A stretch of DNA of 64,000 nt. Source: Exiguobacterium acetylicum. GTDB taxonomy: Bacteria > Bacillota > Bacilli > Exiguobacteriales > Exiguobacteriaceae. Made by a program: the position numbers and the translations under genes. Shown here piece after piece: positions 28,618 through 36,595 of this stretch. The notes under the pieces are model-generated. The model ran no database searches and was not told the origin of the DNA. It saw only the letters and a list, made by a program, of their open reading frames with translations. Location: NCBI RefSeq assembly GCF_019890935.1, contig NZ_CP082333.1:522001-586000 (forward strand). Reading direction: 5' to 3'. The number at the start of each line of letters is the position of its first letter. The stretch's first letter is position 1.

Positions 28618-28642
28618 GTTTGAAAATCAGTGACAAGGGAAC
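28618..28642 (+). promoter_or_regulatory. SigmaB-type promoter of csbD
   Basis: GTTTGA (28618-28623), 13-bp spacer, GGGAAC (28637-28642), 43 bp before the csbD start. CsbD of B. subtilis is a SigmaB-dependent stress protein, which agrees with this site. Confidence 0.65.
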
Positions 28643-28685
28643 AGACAACTATCGCAAAAAAAACTTTTAAATGGGGGTAATGGTT

Positions 28686-28883
28686 ATGTCAAACAACAGT
28701 GGTCTCAATAAAAAAGTAGATGGTCTCGTCGATAAAGTAGCAGGGAAAGCGAAAGAAGCGCTCGGGAAAGCAACAGGCGATAAATCAACAGAACGTGAAG
28801 GTAAAAAAGATCAAGTAAAAGGCGAGGCGAAGAAAACAGTCGGAAACGTCCAACAAAATTTCGAAGATACGAATCGCCGCTAA
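28686..28883 (+). CDS. csbD: CsbD-family general stress protein
   Basis: 65 residues, highly charged, with no membrane segment. It contains the CsbD pattern: KVDGLVDKVAGKAKEALGKATGD followed by a KDQVKGEAKKTVGNVQ repeat. The molecular role is unknown; the protein is abundant in stressed and stationary cells of related species. ATG 28686 follows GGGGG at 8 nt; the upstream in-frame ATGs overlap that RBS. A SigmaB-type promoter and a terminator frame it as a single gene. Confidence 0.9.
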   Translation: MSNNSGLNKKVDGLVDKVAGKAKEALGKATGDKSTEREGKKDQVKGEAKKTVGNVQQNFEDTNRR

Positions 28884-28902
28884 AACCGTTGAAATTAAAT
28901 AG

Positions 28903-28940
28903 AAAAACCGGACTGGAGAATGACTCTAGTCCGGTTTTTA
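28903..28940 (+). terminator. Terminator after csbD
   Basis: AAAAACCGGACTGGAG / CTCTAGTCCGGTTTTT hairpin, bidirectional in form. Confidence 0.88.
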
Positions 28941-28948
28941 GCGTCTGC

Positions 28949-28954
28949 TATAAT
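28949..28954 (+). promoter_or_regulatory. Candidate extended -10 of the PTS gene
   Basis: TGCTATAATG lies immediately after the csbD terminator, about 140 bp before the PTS start codon. A second possible promoter, TTGTAT-N17-GATATT, lies at 28991-29019. Confidence 0.4.
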
Positions 28955-28996
28955 GAATTTTTATATCCATAAAAAAAGATAATAAATAATTTGTAT

Positions 28997-29012
28997 AAAG
29001 GTCTAGTCATTT
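28997..29012. promoter_or_regulatory. Candidate NagR/DasR-type operator
   Basis: AAAGGTCTAGTCATTT contains GGTCTAG, the left half and centre of the NagR/DasR dre element. It lies between a possible -35 and -10 of a GlcNAc-type PTS gene and shares GTCTAGT with the site before the GntR gene at 1 kb. Confidence 0.4.
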
Positions 29013-29039
29013 AGATATTTATGTGGAATAATAAAAAAC

Positions 29040-29054
29040 GTAAAAGCGTTTACA
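29040..29054 (+). promoter_or_regulatory. Candidate cre box before the PTS gene
   Basis: GTAAAAGCGTTTACA retains the AA-N-CG core and right-arm C of the cre consensus, with two mismatches in the left arm. Its near-palindrome GTAAA..GCG..TTTAC suits CcpA. Confidence 0.5.
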
Positions 29055-29096
29055 TTGTTCTGTCATTATCGTTTTATTCAGGAAAGGGTGAAAGGT

Positions 29097-30605
29097 ATGT
29101 TGCAGTTTCTACAACGAATTGGTAAAGCCTTGATGCTACCAATCGCAGTATTACCGGCTGCGGGAATCGTGCTCCGGTTAGGTTCGGCGGATATGCTTGA
29201 TATTCCGTTGATGGTAGCAGCAGGAGGGGCTATTTTTGATAACCTTCCACTGATTTTTGCCATTGGTGTCGCGATTGGTCTATCGATCGATGCGAGTGGG
29301 GCAGCGGGTCTTGCCGGGGCCATCGGGTATCTCGTCTTAAAGAATGGCGTCGACTCGATGAACAAGGATTATTCCAGCGCACAAATTCAGGCAAAGTATG
29401 ATGCGATAGCGGCGATCGTCAATGATTCCTCGACCAAGGTCGACGGAGCGACACTTGGTTCGATCGCGAATCAGGCGACACTCGGTTCGACCGTTAATAT
29501 GGCGGTATTTGGTGGAATCATCGCGGGTATCGTCGCAGGACTTCTATACAATCGGTTCTATAACATTAAGTTACCGGATTGGTTAGCATTCTTTGGTGGT
29601 CGTCGTTTCGTTCCAATCATTACATCAGCGGTCATGCTCGTACTTGCTTTCATCTTTGGTTATGTCTGGCCGTTCATCGAGCAAGGCATCAACGGTGCTG
29701 GTGAATGGATGGTTGGTCTTGGTGCAGGAGGCGCTGCTCTATTTGGATTCTTTAACCGTCTCTTGATTCCTGTCGGCTTACACCACGTCTTAAATAATAT
29801 TTTCTGGTTCGTCTTCGGTTCATATGAAAAAGCAGATGGTACGGTCGCGAACGGTGACATCGCGCGCTTCTTCGCTGGAGATCCGACAGCTGGGATTTAT
29901 CAAGCGGGCTTCTTCCCAATCATGATGTTCGCCTTACCGGCTGCAGCTTTTGCGATCGTCATGGCTGCGCGTAAGGAAAATCGAAAAGCAGTTGCTGGAG
30001 CGATGATTGGTCTTGGATTGACGTCCTTCTTGACAGGTATCACGGAACCAATCGAGTTCTCGTTTATGTTCTTATCACCTGTTTTATATGTCATTCATGC
30101 GGTTTTAACAGGTCTATCGATGGCCATCGTTAACTTACTCGGTATTTTACATGGCTTCTCCTTCTCGGCTGGTTTCATTGATTATGCCTTGAACTTCGGG
30201 ATTGCCACAAAACCATTACTTCTCATCCCGGTTGGTCTCGCGTTCGCGGTCGTCTACTACTTCCTGTTCTACTTCATGATCACGAAATTTGATCTGAAGA
30301 CACCAGGTCGTGAAGATGAATCGCTCGTCACAGACACGGGAGTCGTTTTGACAGATTCAGACGATAAATATGAGCAACAAGCAGCTCAAATTTTTGCCGG
30401 ATTGAAAGGAACAGAAAATGTCACGTCGATTGACAATTGTGCGACACGTTTACGTCTTCAAGTCAAAGATCCAAACATCATTGACGAAGCAGCGATTAAA
30501 GCGGCTGGAGCAAAAGGTGTCATGAAGATGGGGGCGACTAGTGTTCAAATCATCATCGGCACGGACGTCGAGTTCGTTGCGGATGCGATGAAACGACAGA
30601 AGTAA
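29097..30605 (+). CDS. PTS N-acetylglucosamine-type IICB component
   Basis: 502 residues. The membrane IIC domain (about 1-400) carries the NagE-type start RIGKALMLPIAVLPAAGIV, the segment GLHHVLNNIFWFVFG (PtsG glucose carriers have a different sequence here) and GITEPIEFSFMF. The IIB domain (about 430-502) has the phosphorylated cysteine in DNCATRLRL. No IIA domain follows, so a separate IIA such as Crr is needed. It imports and phosphorylates GlcNAc, probably; glucose cannot be excluded. The upstream region holds candidate NagR and cre sites. GGAAAGGG precedes ATG 29097. Confidence 0.9.
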   Translation: MLQFLQRIGKALMLPIAVLPAAGIVLRLGSADMLDIPLMVAAGGAIFDNLPLIFAIGVAIGLSIDASGAAGLAGAIGYLVLKNGVDSMNKDYSSAQIQAKYDAIAAIVNDSSTKVDGATLGSIANQATLGSTVNMAVFGGIIAGIVAGLLYNRFYNIKLPDWLAFFGGRRFVPIITSAVMLVLAFIFGYVWPFIEQGINGAGEWMVGLGAGGAALFGFFNRLLIPVGLHHVLNNIFWFVFGSYEKADGTVANGDIARFFAGDPTAGIYQAGFFPIMMFALPAAAFAIVMAARKENRKAVAGAMIGLGLTSFLTGITEPIEFSFMFLSPVLYVIHAVLTGLSMAIVNLLGILHGFSFSAGFIDYALNFGIATKPLLLIPVGLAFAVVYYFLFYFMITKFDLKTPGREDESLVTDTGVVLTDSDDKYEQQAAQIFAGLKGTENVTSIDNCATRLRLQVKDPNIIDEAAIKAAGAKGVMKMGATSVQIIIGTDVEFVADAMKRQK

Positions 30606-30607
30606 AG

Positions 30608-30643
30608 AAAACGACCTTTCCTGAGCTCAGGAAAGGTCGTTTT
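30608..30643. terminator. Bidirectional terminator
   Basis: Perfect palindrome AAAACGACCTTTCCTGAG / CTCAGGAAAGGTCGTTTT. It includes the last codons of the minus-strand transporter gene. Confidence 0.92.
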
Positions 30644-31529
30644 GCTGTACGTTCGCAACAGCTGCTGTTTTGCTTGAGCGATAGATTGGATAAAAGATTC
30701 CGATCAAGATGATGACGATCCCGATCCATTGGGAACTCATCAGATGTTCTCCTAAAATTAAGACAGAACAGATGACTGCTGTCGGTAGTTCAGCCGCTCC
30801 AAGTAAAGAAACGCTTGCTGGGGAGAGATGAGGTGCGCCAGCAGCAAATAAGAGTGGTGGTAAAATCAACGCGAACAGACCGAGCGGAATCGCGTATAAC
30901 AGAAGTCCATTTTCGAAGTTCGCAGACGACAAGAATGTCGTCGGTGGATACATCGTCATGACGAAAGCAAGACCACCTGTCATCATGTAAAAACTTTTCT
31001 TAATGACGGGTAAATGATTGGCGATGCGTCCACTAGCGAGTAGGAAAATCGAAAAACTGACAGCAGCTCCAAGACCGAATAATGTTCCACGCAGGTCGAG
31101 TGGGCTCGAGTAAGCCGCACTCGCAAGAATGGCTCCGCCAATCAGTAGAATCGCGGACAGGAAATGCGCGCGAGTAGGTAAGCGTCTGAATGCGAGAGCA
31201 TCAATGATGACACCAATCCAAGTGAATTGGAATAAGAGAATGATCGCAACGGATGCGGATACGGTCTGAAGACTTTGGTAATAGAGATAACCGGTTGTAC
31301 CGCTTGAAATACCAATCAGCATGAGAAGACCAGCTGTTTTGAGATCGAGACGAAGGTTTTTCGTAAATAAGGCAAGTCCGAAAATCATGAGCCAGCCGAA
31401 GAAAAATTGACTACCTGAAACGGCTGCTGAGTTGAATCCAGCGGCATAAGCGAGTTTGACGATTGTTGAGAGGACACCATAACTGATAGCGCCGATGAGA
31501 ACGAATAAAGTGGCTTTTGAGCGATGCAT
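30627..31529 (-). CDS. EamA/DMT-family permease
   Basis: 300 residues with about ten membrane helices arranged as two EamA repeats (about 5-140 and 150-290). Typical segments are GTTGYLYYQSLQTVSASVAIILLFQFTW and LLGAAELPTAVICSVLILGEH. These are metabolite exporters; the substrate is not predictable. ATG 31529 has GGAGGG 9 nt upstream; the longer frame reads into a hairpin region and is not coding. The end of the gene lies inside the shared terminator palindrome. Confidence 0.88.
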   Translation of the reverse strand: MHRSKATLFVLIGAISYGVLSTIVKLAYAAGFNSAAVSGSQFFFGWLMIFGLALFTKNLRLDLKTAGLLMLIGISSGTTGYLYYQSLQTVSASVAIILLFQFTWIGVIIDALAFRRLPTRAHFLSAILLIGGAILASAAYSSPLDLRGTLFGLGAAVSFSIFLLASGRIANHLPVIKKSFYMMTGGLAFVMTMYPPTTFLSSANFENGLLLYAIPLGLFALILPPLLFAAGAPHLSPASVSLLGAAELPTAVICSVLILGEHLMSSQWIGIVIILIGIFYPIYRSSKTAAVANVQQNDLS

Positions 31530-31558
31530 GAATAATTTCCCTCCATTTTTAGTAAAAA

Positions 31559-31628
31559 CCACACAAAAAAGGTTGCAACGGGGCCTTGTCCAGGTTTTTT
31601 GGACAGGGTTTGGTTGCAACCTGTGTGA
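31559..31628 (-). terminator. Nested hairpin terminator after the YkyA gene
   Basis: On the minus strand CACACAGGTTGCAAC pairs with GTTGCAACC-TTTTTT-GTGTG around an inner CCTGTCC / GGACAAGG helix. The GGTTGCAAC / GTTGCAACC stem followed by six T is a terminator for the lipoprotein gene. It is also the leader of the EamA gene. Confidence 0.7.
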
Positions 31629-31629
31629 T

Positions 31630-32271
31630 TTATTGAGTTGATGTGTCGAGCAAACGATACAGCCGGGTTTTCGTTTGATTATACTGAACGGTCAGCGTAT
31701 TCCACTTCTTTAATGACGCGGTAGCTTTCCGTGTTAAACGATTTAAATCCGCTGTTGACTCATCAATCTTAACGAAATCCGGTTTTTTCGTCAAGCGTGA
31801 AAGCACTTTCTTTTCAGCATCCATCGCTTGTCGATACGTTTTCGAGAACGTTTGAAACGTCTGCTGGCGTTCCTTGATGATTGCGACTAAGGCAGTTCCT
31901 TCTGTTTTTGCTTTACCATCAAGTTGCTTGACAGCATCCTGCAATTCTTCAAGATCAAGTTCAGCGTACGTTTCTTTACGTAACGTTTCTTCTTGTTTCA
32001 ATAAAGCAAGCCGTTCGTCATTTAAGGCTTCTAATTCCTCTCGTTCATTTTGAGAGCGTTTGATTTCTTCAGCACCTGCATCAAGAACGGCTTGATACGT
32101 ATTAACTGAAATTTCGTCCTTACGAGCACGTTGATCAGCTAGCGTGAATGCTTTCTCTTCACCTTTGACTTGTTGCTCTAGCTGTTCATGAAGAGAGGTT
32201 GGTGAATCGTTGGAACAGGCAGCGAGTCCAAAGCTCGACAGGAACAGTACTGCTACGAATGTTTTTTTCAT
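31630..32271 (-). CDS. YkyA-like cell-wall-binding lipoprotein
   Basis: 213 residues. A lipoprotein signal with lipobox GLAAC (Cys19) is followed by an almost entirely helical, coiled-coil-forming domain rich in Glu, Lys, Leu and Arg. This matches the putative cell-wall-binding lipoprotein family typified by B. subtilis YkyA. The function is unknown. It starts 15 nt after the deacetylase stop, so the two probably share a transcript and act at the cell surface. Confidence 0.85.
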   Translation of the reverse strand: MKKTFVAVLFLSSFGLAACSNDSPTSLHEQLEQQVKGEEKAFTLADQRARKDEISVNTYQAVLDAGAEEIKRSQNEREELEALNDERLALLKQEETLRKETYAELDLEELQDAVKQLDGKAKTEGTALVAIIKERQQTFQTFSKTYRQAMDAEKKVLSRLTKKPDFVKIDESTADLNRLTRKATASLKKWNTLTVQYNQTKTRLYRLLDTSTQ

Positions 32272-32286
32272 CTGGATAGTAACTCC

Positions 32287-33132
32287 TTATAAATTCGAGT
32301 GTTGCGCGAAGTTGTACGGAATATGGAAATCTTCATCATAAATCGCGAATTGATAGCCTTTTTTCTGAAGTCCGGCAACAATGGCTGGAAGTGCTTTGAT
32401 GGCTTGTGGTTGTTCATGTAAGAGAATGATTTCAAACGGACGCTCTGCTCGCCGAATGACTGTATTCGCAACTTCTTTTGCACTATCTTTGTAATACCAG
32501 TCCATTGAATCGATCGACCAGTCCCACACACGGAAGTCTGCTGAATGAATGGCAGATGCCATTTTTTTTGTGATGCCGGGATCAGAGCCATAAGGTGGTC
32601 GTGTCAAATGTGGTGTTAGCTTCGTTAACTCATGGATTTTCTTCTGAACACTTTGCATCTCTGAGACATACTTTCCTTTTTCGTACAATGTATCGTAATC
32701 GTGTGTTTCCCCGTGTAATCCGATATAGTGTCCAGCTTTAGCAGCAGCTTTGACTTCTTGTGGAAAAGCATCTACTTGTGTTCCGAGATAAAAGAAAGTG
32801 GCACGAGTCTGAAGTTGATCCAATGTTCGAAGTAAGTCCGGTGTTAATGCGGATGGACCATCCTCGAATGTTAAATAAGCGACTTTTTTCGTCACACCAT
32901 TCCATTTTTCCACGCGTGCTTTTTCCATATTGACGACAGGCACTTCAGTAATGGATTTACCTGTCGTAATGGAATGTTGTTCAGGAGTAAAAACATATCG
33001 GTAAGCGACATATCCCCCAACTCCGAGAAAGACCAGTGTGAGAAGTAAGAAAAACCGAGGGAAAAACTTTCTTTTTTTTGTACGCGGTCGTGGACCGAGT
33101 TCGCTAGCGTGGCTTGAGGTAAATGGATCCAT
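32287..33132 (-). CDS. Membrane-anchored polysaccharide deacetylase
   Basis: 281 residues. A basic N-terminal cytoplasmic tail, one membrane helix (about 25-47) and an extracellular NodB domain (about 85-270). The metal/catalytic motif reads TFEDGPS, where the first Asp of TFDDGP is Glu; H-G-E-T-H and RPPYGSD are present and the late LLHE motif stands for the usual LLHD. Probably acts on peptidoglycan GlcNAc or MurNAc. AAGGAG stands 12 nt before the ATG. First gene of a deacetylase-YkyA pair. Confidence 0.9.
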   Translation of the reverse strand: MDPFTSSHASELGPRPRTKKRKFFPRFFLLLTLVFLGVGGYVAYRYVFTPEQHSITTGKSITEVPVVNMEKARVEKWNGVTKKVAYLTFEDGPSALTPDLLRTLDQLQTRATFFYLGTQVDAFPQEVKAAAKAGHYIGLHGETHDYDTLYEKGKYVSEMQSVQKKIHELTKLTPHLTRPPYGSDPGITKKMASAIHSADFRVWDWSIDSMDWYYKDSAKEVANTVIRRAERPFEIILLHEQPQAIKALPAIVAGLQKKGYQFAIYDEDFHIPYNFAQHSNL

Positions 33133-33283
33133 CGTTGTCTGTCGCTCCTTTTGTCAAAAATATCATATACAGATAATGTAACATTCTGACTGTTTCTTTT
33201 GTAACAAACAGATGACAAAAAGATGACGTAAAATCGATTTTTCTAAAAAATATTGATTTATTTAGAAAGAGTTTAAAAGAAAT

Positions 33284-33313
33284 AAAAAAACAACCACTAA
33301 GTAAGTGATTGTT
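33284..33313 (-). terminator. Terminator of the YhfH-like gene
   Basis: Minus-strand AACAATCACTT / AGTGGTTGTT hairpin followed by seven T. Confidence 0.82.
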
Positions 33314-33324
33314 TCATGTATTAT

Positions 33325-33471
33325 TTAGTGTTCTGTTACAGCACACTCATCGCATTCCGTTTGATAGGATTCACATTGTTCATCCATCTCTTTTCCGCAA
33401 TGGGCACACGTCTTGACGGGAAGCTCACGATAGAATGCAGCAGATGCTTCTTGGTAAAGGGGTTGTTCCAT
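33325..33471 (-). CDS. YhfH-like small zinc-ribbon protein
   Basis: 48 residues. Two CxxC pairs (CAHCGKEMDEQ and CDEC) form a probable zinc ribbon, with the LPVKTCAHCGKE..EQ.ESY..ECDEC pattern shared with B. subtilis YhfH. The role is unknown. AAGGAGG lies 8 nt before ATG 33471. A strong SigmaA promoter and a terminator make it a single gene; the longer upstream frame is not coding. Confidence 0.85.
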   Translation of the reverse strand: MEQPLYQEASAAFYRELPVKTCAHCGKEMDEQCESYQTECDECAVTEH

Positions 33472-33520
33472 GTGTTTTTCCTCCTTCAAAGTAAACGCAA
33501 TGATTTTTTTTCTTGATTTT

Positions 33521-33549
33521 ATTGTATTAGTACAGAAGTTGAATGTCAA
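33521..33549 (-). promoter_or_regulatory. SigmaA promoter of the YhfH-like gene
   Basis: On the minus strand TTGACA (33544-33549), 17-bp spacer, TACAAT (33521-33526). Confidence 0.8.
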
Positions 33550-33656
33550 CTATTGTTTTATAACAGTGGATTCGTTTGAAGTATTGATAGAGGACAATGA
33601 AAATAAGACATGCTACGATATCTAAGTAATCTGATAATGATAAGGGGGATTTACAC

Positions 33657-34283
33657 ATGACACAGGCAACACTTGATACAATGCGTGTCTTAACAGAAAG
33701 ACGTTCCGTTCGTCATTACGACGAAACGTTCAAGCTTTCAAAACAGGAAGTAGAAGAACTATTAGAGTGGACGACAGCCGCGCCGAGTGCTTGGAATTTG
33801 CAACACTGGCATTTCACGGTCTTTCATTCGGAAGAAGCGAAGCAGCAGCTTGCACCGATCGCATACAATCAGCCGGCTATCACTTCGGCTTCAGCAGTCA
33901 TTGCGATCTTAGGTGATGTTCAAGCTAATCGAAACTATAATCCAGTGTACGGTCCAGCAGTGGAAGCAGGTGGCATGACAGAGGATCTGTTTGATTCGAT
34001 CAAGGCACAGGTAGAAGGCGCTTATCAAAGTGAGGCGTATGGACGCGACGCGGCTATGTCGAATGCGAGCCTTGCTGCGATGCAATTGATGCTTGCGGCA
34101 GAAGCGCGTGGATTATCAACACTTGCAATGGGTGGATTTGATCATCAACGTTTTGCGGAAACGTTCATCACCGAGTCACGGTATGTACCAGTCATGCTGA
34201 TTGCTGTCGGAAAAGCGGTTGAAGATGCGAAAAAACGTCCGGCACTACGTTTACCGATTGATCGAGTATCAACCTTCCTGTAA
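33657..34283 (+). CDS. Nitroreductase-family FMN oxidoreductase
   Basis: 208 residues. The N-terminal RRSVRHYDE motif binds the FMN phosphate, TAAPSAWNLQHWHF is the second flavin contact, and ARGLSTLAMGGFD the third. It resembles the YodC/YdgI/MhqN group of Bacillus, homodimeric NAD(P)H oxidoreductases acting on nitro compounds and quinones. The physiological substrate is unknown. Single gene: RBS AAGGGGG before ATG 33657 and a terminator after. Confidence 0.9.
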   Translation: MTQATLDTMRVLTERRSVRHYDETFKLSKQEVEELLEWTTAAPSAWNLQHWHFTVFHSEEAKQQLAPIAYNQPAITSASAVIAILGDVQANRNYNPVYGPAVEAGGMTEDLFDSIKAQVEGAYQSEAYGRDAAMSNASLAAMQLMLAAEARGLSTLAMGGFDHQRFAETFITESRYVPVMLIAVGKAVEDAKKRPALRLPIDRVSTFL

Positions 34284-34290
34284 GTCATTC

Positions 34291-34332
34291 AAAATGGGGG
34301 AAGCGGGGTGGATTCCCCCATTTTAAATTTTT
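34291..34332 (+). terminator. Terminator after the nitroreductase gene
   Basis: AAAATGGGGGAA / TTCCCCCATTTT hairpin followed by AAATTTTTTTTATT. Confidence 0.88.
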
Positions 34333-34356
34333 TTTATTTTTTTTTCAGAAAAAGAC

Positions 34357-34385
34357 TTGTCAGCCTTTTAGTTTCTTGATATATT
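34357..34385 (+). promoter_or_regulatory. Promoter of the first tRNA-Val gene
   Basis: TTGTCA, 17-bp spacer, TATATT, with the tRNA starting 40 bp after the -10. Confidence 0.75.
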
Positions 34386-34424
34386 AATACATGTCCTAGC
34401 AAGTACATAACGTACTGCAAACAT

Positions 34425-34497
34425 GATTCTGTAGCTCAGCTGGGAGAGCGCTACCTTGACAGGGTAGAGGTCGCTGGTTCGAGCCCAGTCAGAATCA
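34425..34497 (+). tRNA. tRNA-Val (anticodon GAC), copy 1
   Basis: 73 nt. The acceptor arms GATTCTG / CAGAATC pair fully with discriminator A. The D-arm is GCTCAGCTGGGAGAGC, the anticodon stem CTACC / GGTAG encloses TTGACAG (anticodon GAC, reading GUC/GUU), and the T-arm is CTGGTTCGAGCCCAG. The 3' CCA is not encoded (TAC follows). It has its own promoter and terminator. An identical copy lies at 44911-44983. Confidence 0.97.
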
Positions 34498-34502
34498 TAC
34501 CG

Positions 34503-34541
34503 AAAGCCCGCTTCTCCTTTAAAGGAAAAGCGGGCTTTTTT
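34503..34541. terminator. Bidirectional terminator after tRNA-Val copy 1
   Basis: AAAGCCCGCTT..TCCTTT / AAAGGA..AAGCGGGCTTT with T-run. It also serves the convergent YdhK-like gene. Confidence 0.9.
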
Positions 34542-34543
34542 TA

Positions 34544-35098
34544 TTATTTCTTTATCTCATCCTCTGTGACCCATTTATGATTTTTCACCATCTCTCCACC
34601 GTCCGTCGGTTCATAGTTCACCATATAAACCGTCGTTTCTTTTACTTCGTCAATCGTCGCTTTAGCTCCATCCATACCCTTCATATGATCCGCTTTGACA
34701 GTCGTTTTATCACCAACTTGCAGTGGCTTAGTTGGAACGGGATCGAGTTCTTCCTGAATGACCCATTTATGATTTTTCACTATCTTTCCACCAGTAGTCG
34801 GTTTGTAACTAATCGCATAGACGACGGTATCATAAGCTCCCGCAATCGTTGCTTTAGCTCCGTTCATTCCATCCATATGATTCGTCGTCAACGTGACGTT
34901 GCTTCCTTTCGGATAAGTCGGATCACTGGCTTCCTTTAGACCAGACGGTATCTTTCCATCACTCGAATGCATCATATCTCCATGAGACATGTCGTGTGAG
35001 TCGCTATTGCTTCCTTCGTCATTTGAAGCGGATCCGCATGCACCGAGCCAAAGCGTAGAACTAAGAGCCAGTGCGGTTAACGTCAATGATTTTTTCAT
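34544..35098 (-). CDS. YdhK-like lipoprotein with two DUF1541 repeats
   Basis: 184 residues. Lipobox WLGAC (Cys21), then a His/Met/Ser-rich stretch (about 30-50), then two DUF1541 repeats (about 65-120 and 130-182), each of the form NHMxGMxGAKATI..T.VY...Y.PT.GG..VKNHKWV. The His/Met-rich linker suggests metal (copper) contact, which is inference. In B. subtilis ydhK is a stress-regulated gene. It is divergent from a two-component system 146 bp away, which may control it. RBS AGGAGGG. Confidence 0.88.
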   Translation of the reverse strand: MKKSLTLTALALSSTLWLGACGSASNDEGSNSDSHDMSHGDMMHSSDGKIPSGLKEASDPTYPKGSNVTLTTNHMDGMNGAKATIAGAYDTVVYAISYKPTTGGKIVKNHKWVIQEELDPVPTKPLQVGDKTTVKADHMKGMDGAKATIDEVKETTVYMVNYEPTDGGEMVKNHKWVTEDEIKK

Positions 35099-35244
35099 AA
35101 TAAAACCCTCCTGAATTCACTAGTCTTTTTTACTATACCCAGCGTATGTGCAAATCGTGTGCAGATGAGGTGACAGTTTCGTTTGCCTGCGTCGATCGTG
35201 TTTTTTTTCGCTATACTAAAGTGAAGAGAAAGGGAGGAAATGTC

Positions 35245-36594
35245 ATGCGTCGTATTTCATACTCGGTCGGAGGAATCGTGCTTGCGGCATTTTTAATTTG
35301 TGGCAGTGTGTTGTTTGGGACGTTGTATTATCAGTTGTCTCAAACACGAACGCAGGAAGTAGTGGACGGTTTACTGAACCGAGGAAATACCCATCGTGAT
35401 GTCCTTGTCGATTCCTATGACCAAACGACGATGCGCCATGTCAGCATGATGGAAGCAGATTCATCGTTTACTGTAGTGATCACTGATGCAGATGGAAAAC
35501 GACTCGAAGCGTCACGACCTTTGTCGAATGAGATGAAAAGTGTGCTAGAGCATACGGATTTCGATTACCGTCAACAAGGAAAAATCGTGAGGATGCGTGA
35601 CTTTTTAATGACGGACAGTCCCATCACCATCGACGGGAAACATCAGGGTCATGTTTTCATGTTCGCTTCTAAAGCAATCGTGGATCACGTACTTAATCCG
35701 TTGAAACAGCAGTTTTTCCAAGTGGGTCTGCTCGCACTTTTATTAGCAGGTGCGGCAAGCATTTGGACGACCCGACTCATCTCTCGTCCGCTGGTTCAAA
35801 TGGAAAAAGCGACGGCACGTCTATTAGATGGGGAAGATGGAGCGTTGCCGATTGATCGACAAGACGAACTGGGACAATTGGCGCGTTCGATTCAGCAATT
35901 AAAACAAGATCTCGATTTTTTGAATCGGGAACGATCCGAATTTTTAGCAAGCGTATCTCATGAACTACGAACACCATTGACATATATAAAGGGATACGCG
36001 GACATTCTCGAACGTCAAACGTTGACGCCGGATGAGCAACAACGCTACGTTACGATCATTCGAGAAGAAAGTCAGCAAATGAATGAATGGATTGAGCAAT
36101 TATTTTGGTTAGCACGCATTGATGCCAATGCTTTTATGATGGAACGAAAACCTGTCGATGTCGAAGACTTGATTCATCAAGTGATACGATTGATGCGCCT
36201 GGATATCGAACAAGAAAATGTTTCGTTCGAGATAGAAGGTGAGCGAATAGAAGTGATGGGTGACGCTCAGCAGCTCCGCCAGATGATCGTGAATATCGTT
36301 GAAAATGCACGGCGACATACGTCGTCGGGAAAAATCATCGTTCGTTATGGTGTCAACGCAGTAGGGGCTTTCATTCAAATCGAAGATACAGGAGAAGGGA
36401 TCGCTGCAGAATCTTTACCTCATGTAACGAAACGGCTCTACCGAACGGAAGCATCTCGTTCTCGAAAACATGGAGGAACTGGAATCGGACTCTCCATCGT
36501 TGAAGCAATTGCTCAGACACATGGAGCAGAATTGAACATTAAGAGTCAACTTGGACATGGAACACAAGTGACACTGCAGTGGAAGGAGAAATAA
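35245..36594 (+). CDS. Sensor histidine kinase
   Basis: 449 residues. Membrane helices at about 9-30 and 158-175 flank an extracellular sensor domain of about 125 residues. HAMP (about 176-228) is followed by HisKA with the phosphorylated H239 in SVSHELRTPLTYIKGYADIL, and a HATPase_c domain (N-box VENARRHT, G-boxes DTGEGI and GGTGIGLS). ATG 35245 follows GGGAGG at family-appropriate position; the longer frame has no RBS. The stop is 1 nt before the regulator gene. The signal is unknown. Confidence 0.94.
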   Translation: MRRISYSVGGIVLAAFLICGSVLFGTLYYQLSQTRTQEVVDGLLNRGNTHRDVLVDSYDQTTMRHVSMMEADSSFTVVITDADGKRLEASRPLSNEMKSVLEHTDFDYRQQGKIVRMRDFLMTDSPITIDGKHQGHVFMFASKAIVDHVLNPLKQQFFQVGLLALLLAGAASIWTTRLISRPLVQMEKATARLLDGEDGALPIDRQDELGQLARSIQQLKQDLDFLNRERSEFLASVSHELRTPLTYIKGYADILERQTLTPDEQQRYVTIIREESQQMNEWIEQLFWLARIDANAFMMERKPVDVEDLIHQVIRLMRLDIEQENVSFEIEGERIEVMGDAQQLRQMIVNIVENARRHTSSGKIIVRYGVNAVGAFIQIEDTGEGIAAESLPHVTKRLYRTEASRSRKHGGTGIGLSIVEAIAQTHGAELNIKSQLGHGTQVTLQWKEK

Positions 36595-36595
36595 A

